Source: Arenimonas sp049195245
GTDB lineage: Bacteria; Pseudomonadota; Gammaproteobacteria; Xanthomonadales; Xanthomonadaceae
Length of the DNA stretch: 64,000 nt
Direction: 5' to 3'
NCBI RefSeq assembly: GCF_049195245.1
Contig: NZ_JBMIRR010000021.1
Location: 1-64,000, forward strand
Shown: in pieces, positions 51,815-62,757 of the stretch
Numbering within the stretch: the stretch's first letter is position 1
Layout: every line of letters begins with the position of its first letter
The notes under the pieces: model-generated
What the model saw: the letters and a program-made list of their open reading frames with translations, nothing else
Told to the model about the DNA's origin: nothing
The model's database searches: none
Translations under genes and position numbers: made by a program

Positions 51815-54445
51815 GTGAAGACCAGCCCGCTGCAACGCCGCCTTTGCCTGGCCGCCGCCCTGCTGTGTGCCGGCCCGCTGCAGGCGGCCGACACCGCGTC
51901 CGACGCGCGGCGCGTGGACTGGCGCGACCAGGTCCTGTACTTCGTGATGATCGACCGTTTCGACGACGGCGATGCCGGCAACAACGACCAGGGCGCGGGC
52001 GAGTACGATCCCGCCTCGGGCGCGCGCTTCAGCGGTGGCGACCTGGCGGGACTGACGCGTCGCCTCGACTACGTGCGCGGGCTGGGCGTCACCGGCGTAT
52101 GGATCACGCCGCCGGTGGCCAACCAGTGGTGGGACGGCAAGGTCGGCTACGGCGGCTACCACGGTTACTGGGCCGCCGACTTCAAGGCCGTGGACGCCCA
52201 CTTCGGAAACCTCGCCGACTACCGCGCACTTGCGGATGCACTGCATGGCCGCGACATGACCCTGGTGCAGGACATCGTGGTCAACCACACCGGAAATTTT
52301 TTCAGCTACGACGCCACGCGCGACCCCGACGACCCGACCGTGGGCTACCAGCCCAACACGCGTTCGCGGCCGATGACGGCGCCGACGCAATCGCCGTTCT
52401 CGCTCAACGATCCTCGCCGCGCCGCCGATCGCGCCGCCGGCATCTACCACTGGACGCCGCGGATCGCCGACTTCACCCAGCGCCGGCAGGAACTCGACTA
52501 CGCGCTGGCGGACCTGGACGACCTGGATACCGAAAACCCGCGCGTGCGCCAGGCCCTGCGCGACAGCTACGGCCACTGGATCCGCGAGGTGGGCGTGGAT
52601 GCCTTCCGGGTGGACACGGCCTTCCACGTGCCGGCCGGTTTCTTCCGCGATTTCCTGCATTCCGGCGACGCCACGGCGCCCGGCATCCTGGCGGTGGCCC
52701 GCGCTGCCGGCAAACCCGATTTCCATGTGTTCGGCGAAGGTTTCGGCGTGGACAAACCTTATGCCGACACCCTGGCCCGCAAGATCGACGGCTACCTGCG
52801 CGATGCCGACGGCCCGCTGCTGCCGGGCATGATCAACTTCCCGCTGTACTCCGGCCTGGGCGACGCCTTCGCGCGCGGCCGGCCCACCGCCGAGCTGGCG
52901 CACCGCATCCGCAGCTCGATGGCGCTGCACGCCAATCCGCACCTGATGCCCACCTTCGTGGACAACCACGACGTCGAACGTTTCCTGGCCGGCGGCAGCG
53001 AGCCGGCGCTGAAGCAGGCCCTGCTGGCGATGATGACCCTGCCCGGCATCCCGGTGGTCTATTACGGCACCGAGCAGGGACTGCGCGGCCAGCGCGAGGC
53101 GATGTTCGCCGGTGGCCATGGCAACGGCGGGCGTGATCGCTTCGATACCGCTGCGCCGCTATACCGCTACCTGGCCGACATCATCGGCCTTCGCCGGGCG
53201 CAGCCACTGTTCTCGCGGGGCGCACCGACCGTGCTGCGCGACAGCGCCGCGGGACCGGGCGTGCTGGCCTGGCGCACCGATCATGAAGGCCAGTCGGCGC
53301 TGGTGGTGTTCAACAGCGACGACCGGCCTCGGCTGCTGGACAACCTCGACAGCGGACTGCCGGCAGGCACGACGCTGACCCTGCTGCATTCGATCACCGG
53401 CGAGGCGCCTGCCGCGACCCTGGATGCGCAGGGCCGGCTGACGCTGGTGCTGCCGCCGCGGGCCGGACTGGTGTGGCGTGCCGACGTGGCAAGCGCCCGA
53501 GTCCCTGCGACGGCGTCTTCGGGCGCCATCGCCCCGCGCGGTGCCCGCCTCACGCTGGACGCCTTCGATGGCGACGCGGTGCGCGGGCCCTTGGCCTTGC
53601 GGGGCCGGGCGGAAGGTGTGGAGGAGATCCAGCTGCTGGTGGACGGCGCGCTCGATGCGCCGCTGCGCGTGCAGCCGGGTGCCGACGGCCGTTGGCAAGC
53701 CTCGCTGGACACCGCGCGCTGGGTGGACCCGGCCGTGCAGCACCGCGTGGTCGCGTGGTCACCCACCACCGGCACGGCGTCGGAGGGTCGCGCGTTCTCG
53801 GTGGATCCGGACTGGCGCATCGCCGGGCGTATCGCCGACCCCGCGGGCGACGACACCGGCCCCACCGGCCGCTACGTCTATCCCACCGGCGACGGCTGGC
53901 GCGAACACCGTCCCGGCGACCTGCGCGCCGTGCAGGCCGAAGTGTCCGGCGGTTCGCTGCGGCTGACGCTGGAGATGGCGCAGGTGATCGCCGACTGGAA
54001 CCCGCCCAACGGCTTCGACCACGTCAACTTCACGATCTACCTGACGCTGCCCCGGCGCAGCGACGGCGCGCGCGTGCTGCCGCTGCAGCAGGCGAGCCTG
54101 CCCGACGGCCAGCACTGGCACTACCGCTTCCGGCTCGGCGGGTGGACCAGCGCCGGCTTCTTGGCCGACGGCGCCACCGCCACCGACGAAGGCCGCGGCG
54201 TGATCCCTGCGCCGCAGGTGGGCGTGGACCGCGACCAGCGCACGATCACCGTCACCCTGCCCGCGGAGTCGATGGGCGCTCCGGCCACGCTCGACGGCGC
54301 GCAGGTGTACGTGACGACCTGGGACTACGACGGCGGCTATCGTCCGCTGCAGCCGGAGGCCGCGGGCAGCCGCTTCGGCGGCGGCGGCGCCGATGCGCCC
54401 AAGGTGCTCGACGATGCCCGCCTGGTGCTGCGCACGGCCGACTAG
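51815..54445 (+). CDS. Secreted GH13 alpha-amylase with glucodextranase-like C-terminal domain
   Basis: An 876-residue exported enzyme. The start is GTG with AAGGAGA (51803-51809) upstream and a signal peptide (LCLAAALLCAGPLQA). The GH13 barrel spans ~35-480, with Asp267 (DAFRVDTAFH), Glu308 (HVFGEGFG) and Asp386 (FVDNHDVERF). A beta region follows, then residues ~620-870 resemble the glucodextranase C-terminal carbohydrate/surface-binding domain (DPAGDDTGPTGRYVYPT, NGFDHVNFTIYLTLP, VYVTTWDYDGGYR). The architecture suggests attack on large alpha-glucans outside the cell or in the periplasm. It is divergent from the TonB-dependent receptor. Confidence 0.9.
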   Translation: MKTSPLQRRLCLAAALLCAGPLQAADTASDARRVDWRDQVLYFVMIDRFDDGDAGNNDQGAGEYDPASGARFSGGDLAGLTRRLDYVRGLGVTGVWITPPVANQWWDGKVGYGGYHGYWAADFKAVDAHFGNLADYRALADALHGRDMTLVQDIVVNHTGNFFSYDATRDPDDPTVGYQPNTRSRPMTAPTQSPFSLNDPRRAADRAAGIYHWTPRIADFTQRRQELDYALADLDDLDTENPRVRQALRDSYGHWIREVGVDAFRVDTAFHVPAGFFRDFLHSGDATAPGILAVARAAGKPDFHVFGEGFGVDKPYADTLARKIDGYLRDADGPLLPGMINFPLYSGLGDAFARGRPTAELAHRIRSSMALHANPHLMPTFVDNHDVERFLAGGSEPALKQALLAMMTLPGIPVVYYGTEQGLRGQREAMFAGGHGNGGRDRFDTAAPLYRYLADIIGLRRAQPLFSRGAPTVLRDSAAGPGVLAWRTDHEGQSALVVFNSDDRPRLLDNLDSGLPAGTTLTLLHSITGEAPAATLDAQGRLTLVLPPRAGLVWRADVASARVPATASSGAIAPRGARLTLDAFDGDAVRGPLALRGRAEGVEEIQLLVDGALDAPLRVQPGADGRWQASLDTARWVDPAVQHRVVAWSPTTGTASEGRAFSVDPDWRIAGRIADPAGDDTGPTGRYVYPTGDGWREHRPGDLRAVQAEVSGGSLRLTLEMAQVIADWNPPNGFDHVNFTIYLTLPRRSDGARVLPLQQASLPDGQHWHYRFRLGGWTSAGFLADGATATDEGRGVIPAPQVGVDRDQRTITVTLPAESMGAPATLDGAQVYVTTWDYDGGYRPLQPEAAGSRFGGGGADAPKVLDDARLVLRTAD

Positions 54446-54523
54446 GGCCGAGCGATCGCGGACAGGCGGTCAGCGATGAGGGGCAGGAGCGCGGGGCGCG
54501 CACGCCCGCGCGTCACCCGTGTT

Positions 54524-55270
54524 TCAGGCCAGGCTGCGCCGGCAGACGAAGAACCCATTCAGCGTGAGCCGGCCCAGGCGCGGATCGGCCGACAGCTTCT
54601 CTGGCGAAACGATGTCGCCGCTGTGGAAGACATGCCCCGGATACAGGATCAGCCGGTTGAACGCCGCCGGCACGCCGGCCACGCGTTCGAACCACTCGTT
54701 GGATTCGGTCATGTACCCGCGCGCGATGCCCGACCGTGCCGCGAACTCGTCCGGCGACAGCGTCGCCGATGCCTTCACCAGCGACGCGATGTAGGCCGCG
54801 GGCCGCCGCGGCCGGTAGAAGCCGGTACCGCCCAACGAAGGATCCTTGAACAGGTACAGCACGCTCGCGCCCACCACCTGTCCCGGCCCGTCCTCCAGCC
54901 GGTCGGTGTGGCAGAACCACTGCCAGGGCGACAGCGCCGCCGGGGCGCGCGTGGCCAGCGACAGCCGCGCGTAGCGGCGCAAGGTGCGACGGGCACCCAG
55001 GCCTCGGCGGGCATGCAGCGCGAAAAAATCATCCAGTGCGGCCAATGCCGCTTCGGGCAGGTGAAGCTCGGGGCCGGGATAGCCGTTGTGCTCGCGCTCG
55101 TGGAAGGCGGCGGCGTGGCGCGCCGCGTGTTCGACCCAGGCCTCCGGCTCGCGCAGCGCGTCGTCCACCACCAGGCAGCTGCCGCCTTCGCCCAGCGACA
55201 CCCGCTCCACCCGCGGCCGCGGGTTGAAGCGCAGCGGCGGCGACGGCGGCGGCAGCGGCACGGCGGCCAT
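54524..55270 (-). CDS. DUF6445-type putative 2-oxoglutarate/Fe(II) oxygenase-like protein
   Basis: A 248-residue protein with a possible double-stranded beta-helix iron site: His121-x-Asp123 (FCHTDRL) and a distal His216 (YPGHVFHSGDI). The N-terminal Pro-rich stretch has no signal features. Homologues with this layout, which I recall as DUF6445 family, often lie beside tryptophan-halogenase-like genes. It starts four bases after the halogenase stop and is the last gene of symporter-pullulanase-halogenase-this gene. Reaction and substrate are unknown; hydroxylation of a small molecule or protein residue would fit the fold. Confidence 0.7.
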   Translation of the reverse strand: MAAVPLPPPSPPLRFNPRPRVERVSLGEGGSCLVVDDALREPEAWVEHAARHAAAFHEREHNGYPGPELHLPEAALAALDDFFALHARRGLGARRTLRRYARLSLATRAPAALSPWQWFCHTDRLEDGPGQVVGASVLYLFKDPSLGGTGFYRPRRPAAYIASLVKASATLSPDEFAARSGIARGYMTESNEWFERVAGVPAAFNRLILYPGHVFHSGDIVSPEKLSADPRLGRLTLNGFFVCRRSLA

Positions 55271-55274
55271 GGGC

Positions 55275-56786
55275 TCAGGCCGCTTTCGGCGTGCCGCAGT
55301 GCTTGCTGATGAAGTCCTGGTGCGTGGGCATGGCCCGCACGCAGTTGGCGATGACGCCGCGCACGGTGTCGGCGTGCTCCTGCAGCCGCTCGGGGCTGAG
55401 GTTGTCCACCAGCGGATGGTAGCCGCGCGGGTGCACGCGCTGGCCGTGCATCACCTGCACCCAGCTGGGTTCGGCGAACATCTCGGTGTGCTCGCGGAAG
55501 ACGCGGCCGTTGCTGCGGAACAGGTCCATCTTGTGCTGCAGCGAATCGGGGATGGACATGGTGCGCACGTAGTCCCAGAACGGCGTGTCGCTGCGCTCGG
55601 TGGCGTGGTAGTGCAGGATCAGGAAGTCGCGGATCTTGTCGAACTCGAAGTGCGAATGGGCATTGAACTCGTCGATGTCGATCGGGTCGAAGCCGCCGTG
55701 CGGGAAGAAGGCCGTCAGCCGGGCGATGCCGGACTGGATCAGGTGGATGGACGTGGACTCCAGCGGCTCCATGAAGCCCGAGGCCAGGCCGATCGCCACC
55801 ACGTTCCGGTTCCAGAACTTGTTGCGCTTGCCGGTGGTGAAGCGCAGCGGCTTGGGCGTCATCAGGGCCTCGCCCTCCAGGTTGGCCATCAGCGTGTCCG
55901 CAGCCTCGTCGTCGCTGATGAACTGGCTGGAATACACGTAGCCATTGCCCACCCGGTGCTGCAGCGGGATGCGCCACTGCCAGCCGGCCGTGCGCGCGGT
56001 GGAGCGCGTGTAGGGCGTCAGCGGGCCGTTGCTGGCGCACTGCACCGCCATCGCCCGGTCGCAGGGCAGCCAGTGGGTCCAGTCCTGGTAGCCGGTGTGC
56101 AGCGCCTGCTCGATCAGCAGGCCGCGGAAGCCCGAGCAGTCGACGAACAGCTGCCCGTCCACGCGCTCGCCGCCTTCCAGCACCACGGCCTCGACAAAGC
56201 CGTCCTCGGCGCGCAGCTTCACCTCGGCCACCTTGCCCTCGGTGCGGCGCACGCCGCGCGCCTCGGCATAGCCGCGAAGGTAGCGCGCATACAGGCCCGC
56301 ATCGAAATGGTAGGCGTAGGCGATGTCGGCCATCGGCGAATTGGGCCGGTCGGTGATCGGCGGCATGAACTTGTTCGCGCGCGCCGCCGCGGTATTGATC
56401 GAATAGTCGTCCAGCGGCCCGGCCTTGCCCGCCTGGTGCAGCTTCAGCCAGTGGTGGTAGAACGGCACCACGCCCAGGTCCTGGCCGATCTTGCCGAAGC
56501 CGTGGATGTAGCTGTCGCCCAGCCGGCCCCAGTCCACGAACTCGATGCCCAGCTTGAACGAGCCCTTGGTCTGGCGGATGAAGTCGTTCTCGTCGATCTC
56601 CAGCGCCTGGTTGAACAGCTTGATCATCGGGATCGTGGCCTCGCCCACGCCCACCGTGCCGATGTCTTCGGACTCGACGAGGCGGATGCGGTGCTGCGGT
56701 CCCAGCACCTTGGCCAGCGCCGCAGCCGTCATCCAGCCGGCGGTGCCGCCGCCCACGATCACCACGTCCTGCACTTGCGCCTGCAT
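55275..56786 (-). CDS. Flavin-dependent tryptophan-halogenase-family protein
   Basis: A 503-residue FADH2-dependent halogenase-type enzyme, expected to make hypohalous acid and pass it along a tunnel to an active lysine. The FAD motif GGGTAGW (12-18), GVGEATIP (46-53), catalytic Lys78 (GSFKLGIEF), the WxWxIP motif (269-274) and ASGFMEPLESTSIHLI (Glu340 or Glu343) are all intact, so it should be active. In Xanthomonas and Caulobacter such genes occur near TonB-dependent receptors, and some accept free indoles. There is no pyrrolnitrin- or NRPS-type cluster here; the setting is a starch operon. Substrate unknown. Confidence 0.9.
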   Translation of the reverse strand: MQAQVQDVVIVGGGTAGWMTAAALAKVLGPQHRIRLVESEDIGTVGVGEATIPMIKLFNQALEIDENDFIRQTKGSFKLGIEFVDWGRLGDSYIHGFGKIGQDLGVVPFYHHWLKLHQAGKAGPLDDYSINTAAARANKFMPPITDRPNSPMADIAYAYHFDAGLYARYLRGYAEARGVRRTEGKVAEVKLRAEDGFVEAVVLEGGERVDGQLFVDCSGFRGLLIEQALHTGYQDWTHWLPCDRAMAVQCASNGPLTPYTRSTARTAGWQWRIPLQHRVGNGYVYSSQFISDDEAADTLMANLEGEALMTPKPLRFTTGKRNKFWNRNVVAIGLASGFMEPLESTSIHLIQSGIARLTAFFPHGGFDPIDIDEFNAHSHFEFDKIRDFLILHYHATERSDTPFWDYVRTMSIPDSLQHKMDLFRSNGRVFREHTEMFAEPSWVQVMHGQRVHPRGYHPLVDNLSPERLQEHADTVRGVIANCVRAMPTHQDFISKHCGTPKAA

Positions 56787-56852
56787 GCCCCGCTCCCGGA
56801 CTCCGCCGGGTCAGCCCCGGCCTGCTGATGCTTCCACGGCTGTCGCCGCGCT

Positions 56853-59561
56853 TCAATCCGCCACGAACACCACCACCGAACGCGCCGGCACCGTGAATTC
56901 GCCCGCCTCGCGCGCGAACCGCGCCTGCTCGCGCGGGCGCGCATCGGCGGCGCCGGCGGCGGCCTGCACGGGATGCAGCCGGAACTCGCGACCGACGGCC
57001 TCCGCGTCCCGCACGTGCGCCGCCTGCGTCCCGGCGTTGATCAGGTAGACCACCGCCGCATACTCCGACCCCGCCAGGTCCTTTCCGTCAAGGAAGGCGC
57101 CGACCACGGTGCCGCGCGGTTCGCCGGCCAGGTCCAGCAGGCGCAGCCGCGTCGTAACTTCGTCGGCGTCTCGCAGGCGCAGCAGGCGGGTTCCTGCGCG
57201 CACGCGCAGCAGGTCGAGGAAGGCGTCGCGGGTCCAGGCGATGTCGCGCGGTGACGGCGCCACCGAGGGGTCGGCCAGCACGGCGCGCATCACGTCCCAG
57301 CTGGCGCGGTTGTCCTCGGCGCGCGGCAGGCCAAGGCCGAAGTGATTGTCGGCCAGCGTCCAGTCCAGGCGGTTGAAGGCATCGCCGGAATTGAAGCTGT
57401 TGCGGTCCAGCGACTTGCTGCGCAGGATCTCGCCGCCGGCGTGGAAGTAGGCGATGCCCTGGGCCATCAGCACCGTGGACAGCGCCACCAGCTGCACGCG
57501 CGCGCGTTCGGCCGGCGGCGTGCCCGCCGGCAGCTTCAGCGCGTTGGCATCGAACAGGGTCAGGTTGTCGTGGTTCTCGACGTAGTTCACCACTTCGGCC
57601 GGCGAAGCGGCGTAGCCCGCGGGCTGGCCCACATAGTCCACCTCGGCCAGCGTGCGGGCCTGGCCCGTGTGGTCGCGGAAGGCCAGCGGCCCCAGCGTGC
57701 CCCCCAGGCCCACGCGCACCAGGTCGGCGGCGCGCTGCAGCTGTTCGGGCGTGGTCTTGTCCATGCCGTTGGGCACGTGGTGCAGGCCGTTGGCCCAGCC
57801 TTGTTGCGCGGCCAGCGCGGTGCCGCTGTCGCAGCAGCCGCCGCCGCGCACGGCGTCGCGCATGCGGTCGGAGAAGGTGGCGATGCCGCTGCCCGGCAAC
57901 GAACGCTGCGAGGCCTGGACGAAGCGCGCCCCGTCGGCGACCTCGCCGAAGTTCCAGCCCTCGCCCAGCAGCAGCACGTGCCGGCCCGTGGCGGCATCAA
58001 CTGCCTGCTGCAGGCGCTGCATGGCCTCGCGGGGCTGGTGGCCCATCAGGTCGAAGCGGAAGGAGTCGATGCGGTAATCGCGGGCCCAGGTCACGGCCGA
58101 GTCGATCATCAGCCGCGCCATCATCCGGTTCTCGGTGGCGGTGTTGTCGCAGCAGGTGGAGCGCTCCACCTCGCCGCGGGCGTTGAGCCGGTGGTAGTAG
58201 CCCGGCACGATCCGGTCCAGCACCGAGCGCGGGTCCTGGCCCGAGGCGAAGGTGTGGTTGTAGACCACGTCCATGCCCACGCGCAGGCCGGCCGCGTGCA
58301 GGGCCTGCACCATCGCGCGGAACTCGCGGATGCGGGTGGCGCCGTGGGCGGCATCGCTGCTGTAGCTGCCTTCGGGTGCGGTGTAGTGCAGGGGGTCGTA
58401 GCCCCAGTTGAAACAGTCGCGTTCAGCCACCGCCGCGATCGCGGCTTGCCAGGCCAGCGGGTCATCGCCGGTGGCCTGCGGCGTGACGCAGCCGGTCTCG
58501 GGCACGCTGCCGAAGTCATAGGCGGGCAGCAGGTGCACGTCGGTCATGCCGGCGGCGGCCAGGGCGCGCAGGTGCCGCATGCCGGCCGACCCGGCAGTGA
58601 AGGCGAGGTACTTGCCGCGGTGCGCTTCCGGCACGGTCGTGTCGGCGATCGAAAAATCGCGCACGTGCAGCTCGTAGATCATCGCGTCGGTGGACGCGGC
58701 CAGGGCGCGGCCGCGCGGCGCCTCGGCCCAGCCCGGCGGCATCAGGCGCGGATCGTCCAGGTTTGCAATGTAGGTTCGCCGGGAGTCCGCGCCCAGGCTG
58801 ACGGCGTAGGGATCGGTGACGCGGTTGCGCACGTGGCCATGGCCCGGCACGAACACGTCCACCAGGTAGGTGTAGTACCTGCCGTCGAGGGCAGCCGGGA
58901 GCTGCACCGACCACGTACCGGTGGCCGCATCGCGGACCAGGGGCTCGACCCGCGTGGCGTCGGCGACATCATCGTCATACAGGCATAGCTGCACGCGCCG
59001 TGCCGTCGGGGCCCAGACCCTGAAGCCGGTTTGCGCGGGGGAGGAATGCGCGCCAAGACCGGTCAGGCCCTCGGCAGCGGCATAGCGCCGATCCAAGGCG
59101 GGAGCGTGCTGCACGCGGGTGCGATCGCGTTCCCTGCCCTGCCCGTCCCGTTCCACCAGCACCAGGTCGCCGCCCAGCCACGCCGCGGCGCGACCAGCCT
59201 GCGACGCGTCCAGCTGCCACTCGCCGCCCGGGCCGATCCACGCGTGCCGCGCGGCCTCGTCCGCCGGCAGCTCGCCGATGGCGCGCGACAGCGTCAGTTC
59301 GGCCGGCTCGCCGCCCTCGCCGGGCGCGGGCGTGTAGCGCAGGACCAGGCGCGCATCGGCCGGCTTGCCCGGCCAGCGCAGCCGGCGATCATCCAGCCAG
59401 AGCGCGCGCGCGTCCGCCGTCGCGGTGTGCTTCGACAGAACCGTGCTCGGGTCGGCCTGGTTGCAGGCGGTCAGCCCCTCGTCGCCCTGCGCAACGCCGG
59501 CCAGCAGCGCCGCCCCCCACAGCCAGCGGCGCAAGGCGCGCGACTCAGCGCGCCGGCGCAT
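56853..59561 (-). CDS. Pullulanase-type GH13 debranching enzyme
   Basis: A 902-residue exported enzyme cutting alpha-1,6 branches in pullulan/limit dextrins. A signal peptide (WGAALLAGVAQG) follows a basic start. An N-terminal domain (~35-150) precedes the CBM48-like module (FRVWAPTARRVQLCLYDD, ~180-250). The barrel carries the type I pullulanase motif FNWGYDP (384-390), nucleophile Asp504 (SFRFDLMGH), acid/base Glu534 (LLGEGWNFGE) and VENHDN. The start at 59561 (ATG) lies inside the symporter gene (17-base overlap); a GTG at 59582 is an alternative. It complements the two amylases, which cut alpha-1,4 links. Confidence 0.93.
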   Translation of the reverse strand: MRRRAESRALRRWLWGAALLAGVAQGDEGLTACNQADPSTVLSKHTATADARALWLDDRRLRWPGKPADARLVLRYTPAPGEGGEPAELTLSRAIGELPADEAARHAWIGPGGEWQLDASQAGRAAAWLGGDLVLVERDGQGRERDRTRVQHAPALDRRYAAAEGLTGLGAHSSPAQTGFRVWAPTARRVQLCLYDDDVADATRVEPLVRDAATGTWSVQLPAALDGRYYTYLVDVFVPGHGHVRNRVTDPYAVSLGADSRRTYIANLDDPRLMPPGWAEAPRGRALAASTDAMIYELHVRDFSIADTTVPEAHRGKYLAFTAGSAGMRHLRALAAAGMTDVHLLPAYDFGSVPETGCVTPQATGDDPLAWQAAIAAVAERDCFNWGYDPLHYTAPEGSYSSDAAHGATRIREFRAMVQALHAAGLRVGMDVVYNHTFASGQDPRSVLDRIVPGYYHRLNARGEVERSTCCDNTATENRMMARLMIDSAVTWARDYRIDSFRFDLMGHQPREAMQRLQQAVDAATGRHVLLLGEGWNFGEVADGARFVQASQRSLPGSGIATFSDRMRDAVRGGGCCDSGTALAAQQGWANGLHHVPNGMDKTTPEQLQRAADLVRVGLGGTLGPLAFRDHTGQARTLAEVDYVGQPAGYAASPAEVVNYVENHDNLTLFDANALKLPAGTPPAERARVQLVALSTVLMAQGIAYFHAGGEILRSKSLDRNSFNSGDAFNRLDWTLADNHFGLGLPRAEDNRASWDVMRAVLADPSVAPSPRDIAWTRDAFLDLLRVRAGTRLLRLRDADEVTTRLRLLDLAGEPRGTVVGAFLDGKDLAGSEYAAVVYLINAGTQAAHVRDAEAVGREFRLHPVQAAAGAADARPREQARFAREAGEFTVPARSVVVFVAD

Positions 59562-60969
59562 CGGCCACCGCGGGCGCCGCACGCGGCAGCAGCCGGTTGG
59601 CGAGCAGGATCACGACCAGGGTGGTGGCCAGCGTGATCGCCATCAGGTGGATGTAGTGCAGAGGCGACCAGACGAAGGTGAACACGGCATACATCAGCGC
59701 ACCGAAGGCCAGGCCCACGCGCGCCGCCCGCCCACCCACCCACGGAAACGCCACGGCGACGATGAAGATCGCCAGCACCGGCATCGAATACAGGCCGTTG
59801 AGCCGCTGCAGCGTGTCCACGATGCTGCGCGAGTGCTCGTACACCGGCACGATCAGCAGCGAGCCGATCGTGAACAGCACCGCCACCCACTGGCCTACCC
59901 GCTTCACGTCGGCCTTCGGATTGACGTAGCGGATGTGCAGGTCGCAGGCGTACAGCGCCGACGCCGAATTCAGGCAGGAGTTGTAGCTCGACAGCACCGC
60001 GCCGGCGATCACCGCCGCGAACGCGCCCGACAGCCACGGCGGCAGCACGTCGCCCACCAGTCGGCCGTAGGCGCTGTCGCCCACGTCGCCGTAGAGCTTG
60101 TAGGCGATCAGGCCGGGCAGCACGACGATCAGCGGCAGCACCAGCTTGAACGCCGCGGCCGCGTACAGGCCCTTCTGCGCCTCGCGCACCGAGCGCGCCG
60201 CCAGTGCACGCTGGGCGATCACCATGTTGGTGCCCCAGTAGAAGACGTGGATGAAGACCATGCCGGTCAGCAGCGTGGTCCAGGGGATGTCGGAGTCGGG
60301 CGCACCGATCAGGGTCAGCCGCTCGGCCGGGATGCCGGACAGGTCGAAGTCCACCGCCGCCAGCGCCAGCACGGTCACGGTGCCGCCCAGCACCAGCAGG
60401 CCGACGCCGTTGAAGGTATCGGAGATGGCGATCGCGCGCAGGCCGCCAAAGGCGGCATAGGCCAGGCCCACCGCCGCGAAGCCGATCGCGATCTGGAACA
60501 GGCTCATGTCCGGATTGAACATGGACTTCATGAACAACGAACCGGTGTAGAGCACCACCGGCAGCAGGATGCACAGGTAGCCCAGCAGGAACAGCACCGA
60601 CACCATCGCGCGCAGCCCGGCATCGCCGAGCCGGCGCTCGATCAGCTCGGGCGTGGTCGTGCAGCCATGCTTGTAGTACAGCGGGATCAGCACGTGGGCC
60701 AGGATCAGCAGGCCGGCGACGGCGCCGAACTCCCACCACGCCACCAGCGCCACCTGGGCGCCGTTCATGCCGACGATCTGTTCGGCGCTGATGTTGGTCA
60801 GCAGCAAAGACCCGGCGATGTAGGGCCAGGCCAGGGTGCCGCCGGCCAGGAAATAATCCTTCGACGCGTTGGCGTCACGCACCGCGCCCCGGCAGCGCCA
60901 CCAGGTGAGCGCGGCCACCAGCGCCGTGAGCCCGATGAAGATCGACAACTGGATGCTGTAGCCCGACAT
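59545..60969 (-). CDS. Sodium/solute symporter (SSS/SGLT family)
   Basis: A 474-residue, 13-14-helix inner-membrane symporter. LAWPYIAGSLLLTNISAEQIVGMNG, YKHGCTTTPELIERRLG and AFGGLRAIAISDTFNGVGLL are typical of sugar-type SSS members (vSGLT-like), and AGAVLSSYNSCLNSASALYACD is the conserved helix near the sodium site. Glucose or short maltodextrins are the likely cargo from context. It is the first gene of a four-gene minus-strand operon, with operator site 3 65 bases upstream and the alpha-glucosidase gene diverging. Confidence 0.9.
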   Translation of the reverse strand: MSGYSIQLSIFIGLTALVAALTWWRCRGAVRDANASKDYFLAGGTLAWPYIAGSLLLTNISAEQIVGMNGAQVALVAWWEFGAVAGLLILAHVLIPLYYKHGCTTTPELIERRLGDAGLRAMVSVLFLLGYLCILLPVVLYTGSLFMKSMFNPDMSLFQIAIGFAAVGLAYAAFGGLRAIAISDTFNGVGLLVLGGTVTVLALAAVDFDLSGIPAERLTLIGAPDSDIPWTTLLTGMVFIHVFYWGTNMVIAQRALAARSVREAQKGLYAAAAFKLVLPLIVVLPGLIAYKLYGDVGDSAYGRLVGDVLPPWLSGAFAAVIAGAVLSSYNSCLNSASALYACDLHIRYVNPKADVKRVGQWVAVLFTIGSLLIVPVYEHSRSIVDTLQRLNGLYSMPVLAIFIVAVAFPWVGGRAARVGLAFGALMYAVFTFVWSPLHYIHLMAITLATTLVVILLANRLLPRAAPAVADAPAR

Positions 60970-61033
60970 TCCACGCCTCCCCGCGCAGGACTGGCCGCCA
61001 CCCTACCACCCCGCCCGCGCGCCGGCCGGACCA

Positions 61034-61047
61034 TGAATACGTATGCA
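61034..61047. promoter_or_regulatory. LacI-type operator candidate, site 3
   Basis: TGAATACGTATGCA on the plus strand, identical to sites 1 and 2 read on the minus strand. It lies midway in the 158-base divergent region, 64 bases from the symporter start and 80 from the alpha-glucosidase start, and could repress both. Confidence 0.8.
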
Positions 61048-61127
61048 CCCCCACACGTCGGACAATGGCGCGCCGCTAAGCTTCCCGACACCCCTCGGGC
61101 AGCGCGGCCAGCCACGGAGCAGGCGAC

Positions 61128-62750
<1,623 letters not shown>

Positions 62751-62757
62751 AGCCGGA

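Noticed and set aside
48853..53136. Very long open frame on the plus strand across the receptor gene and into the amylase
   Set aside because: It is antisense to a complete TonB-dependent receptor with signal peptide and terminator. Its composition (Arg/Val/Ala/Gly/His-rich) is what high-GC third-position bias produces opposite real genes.
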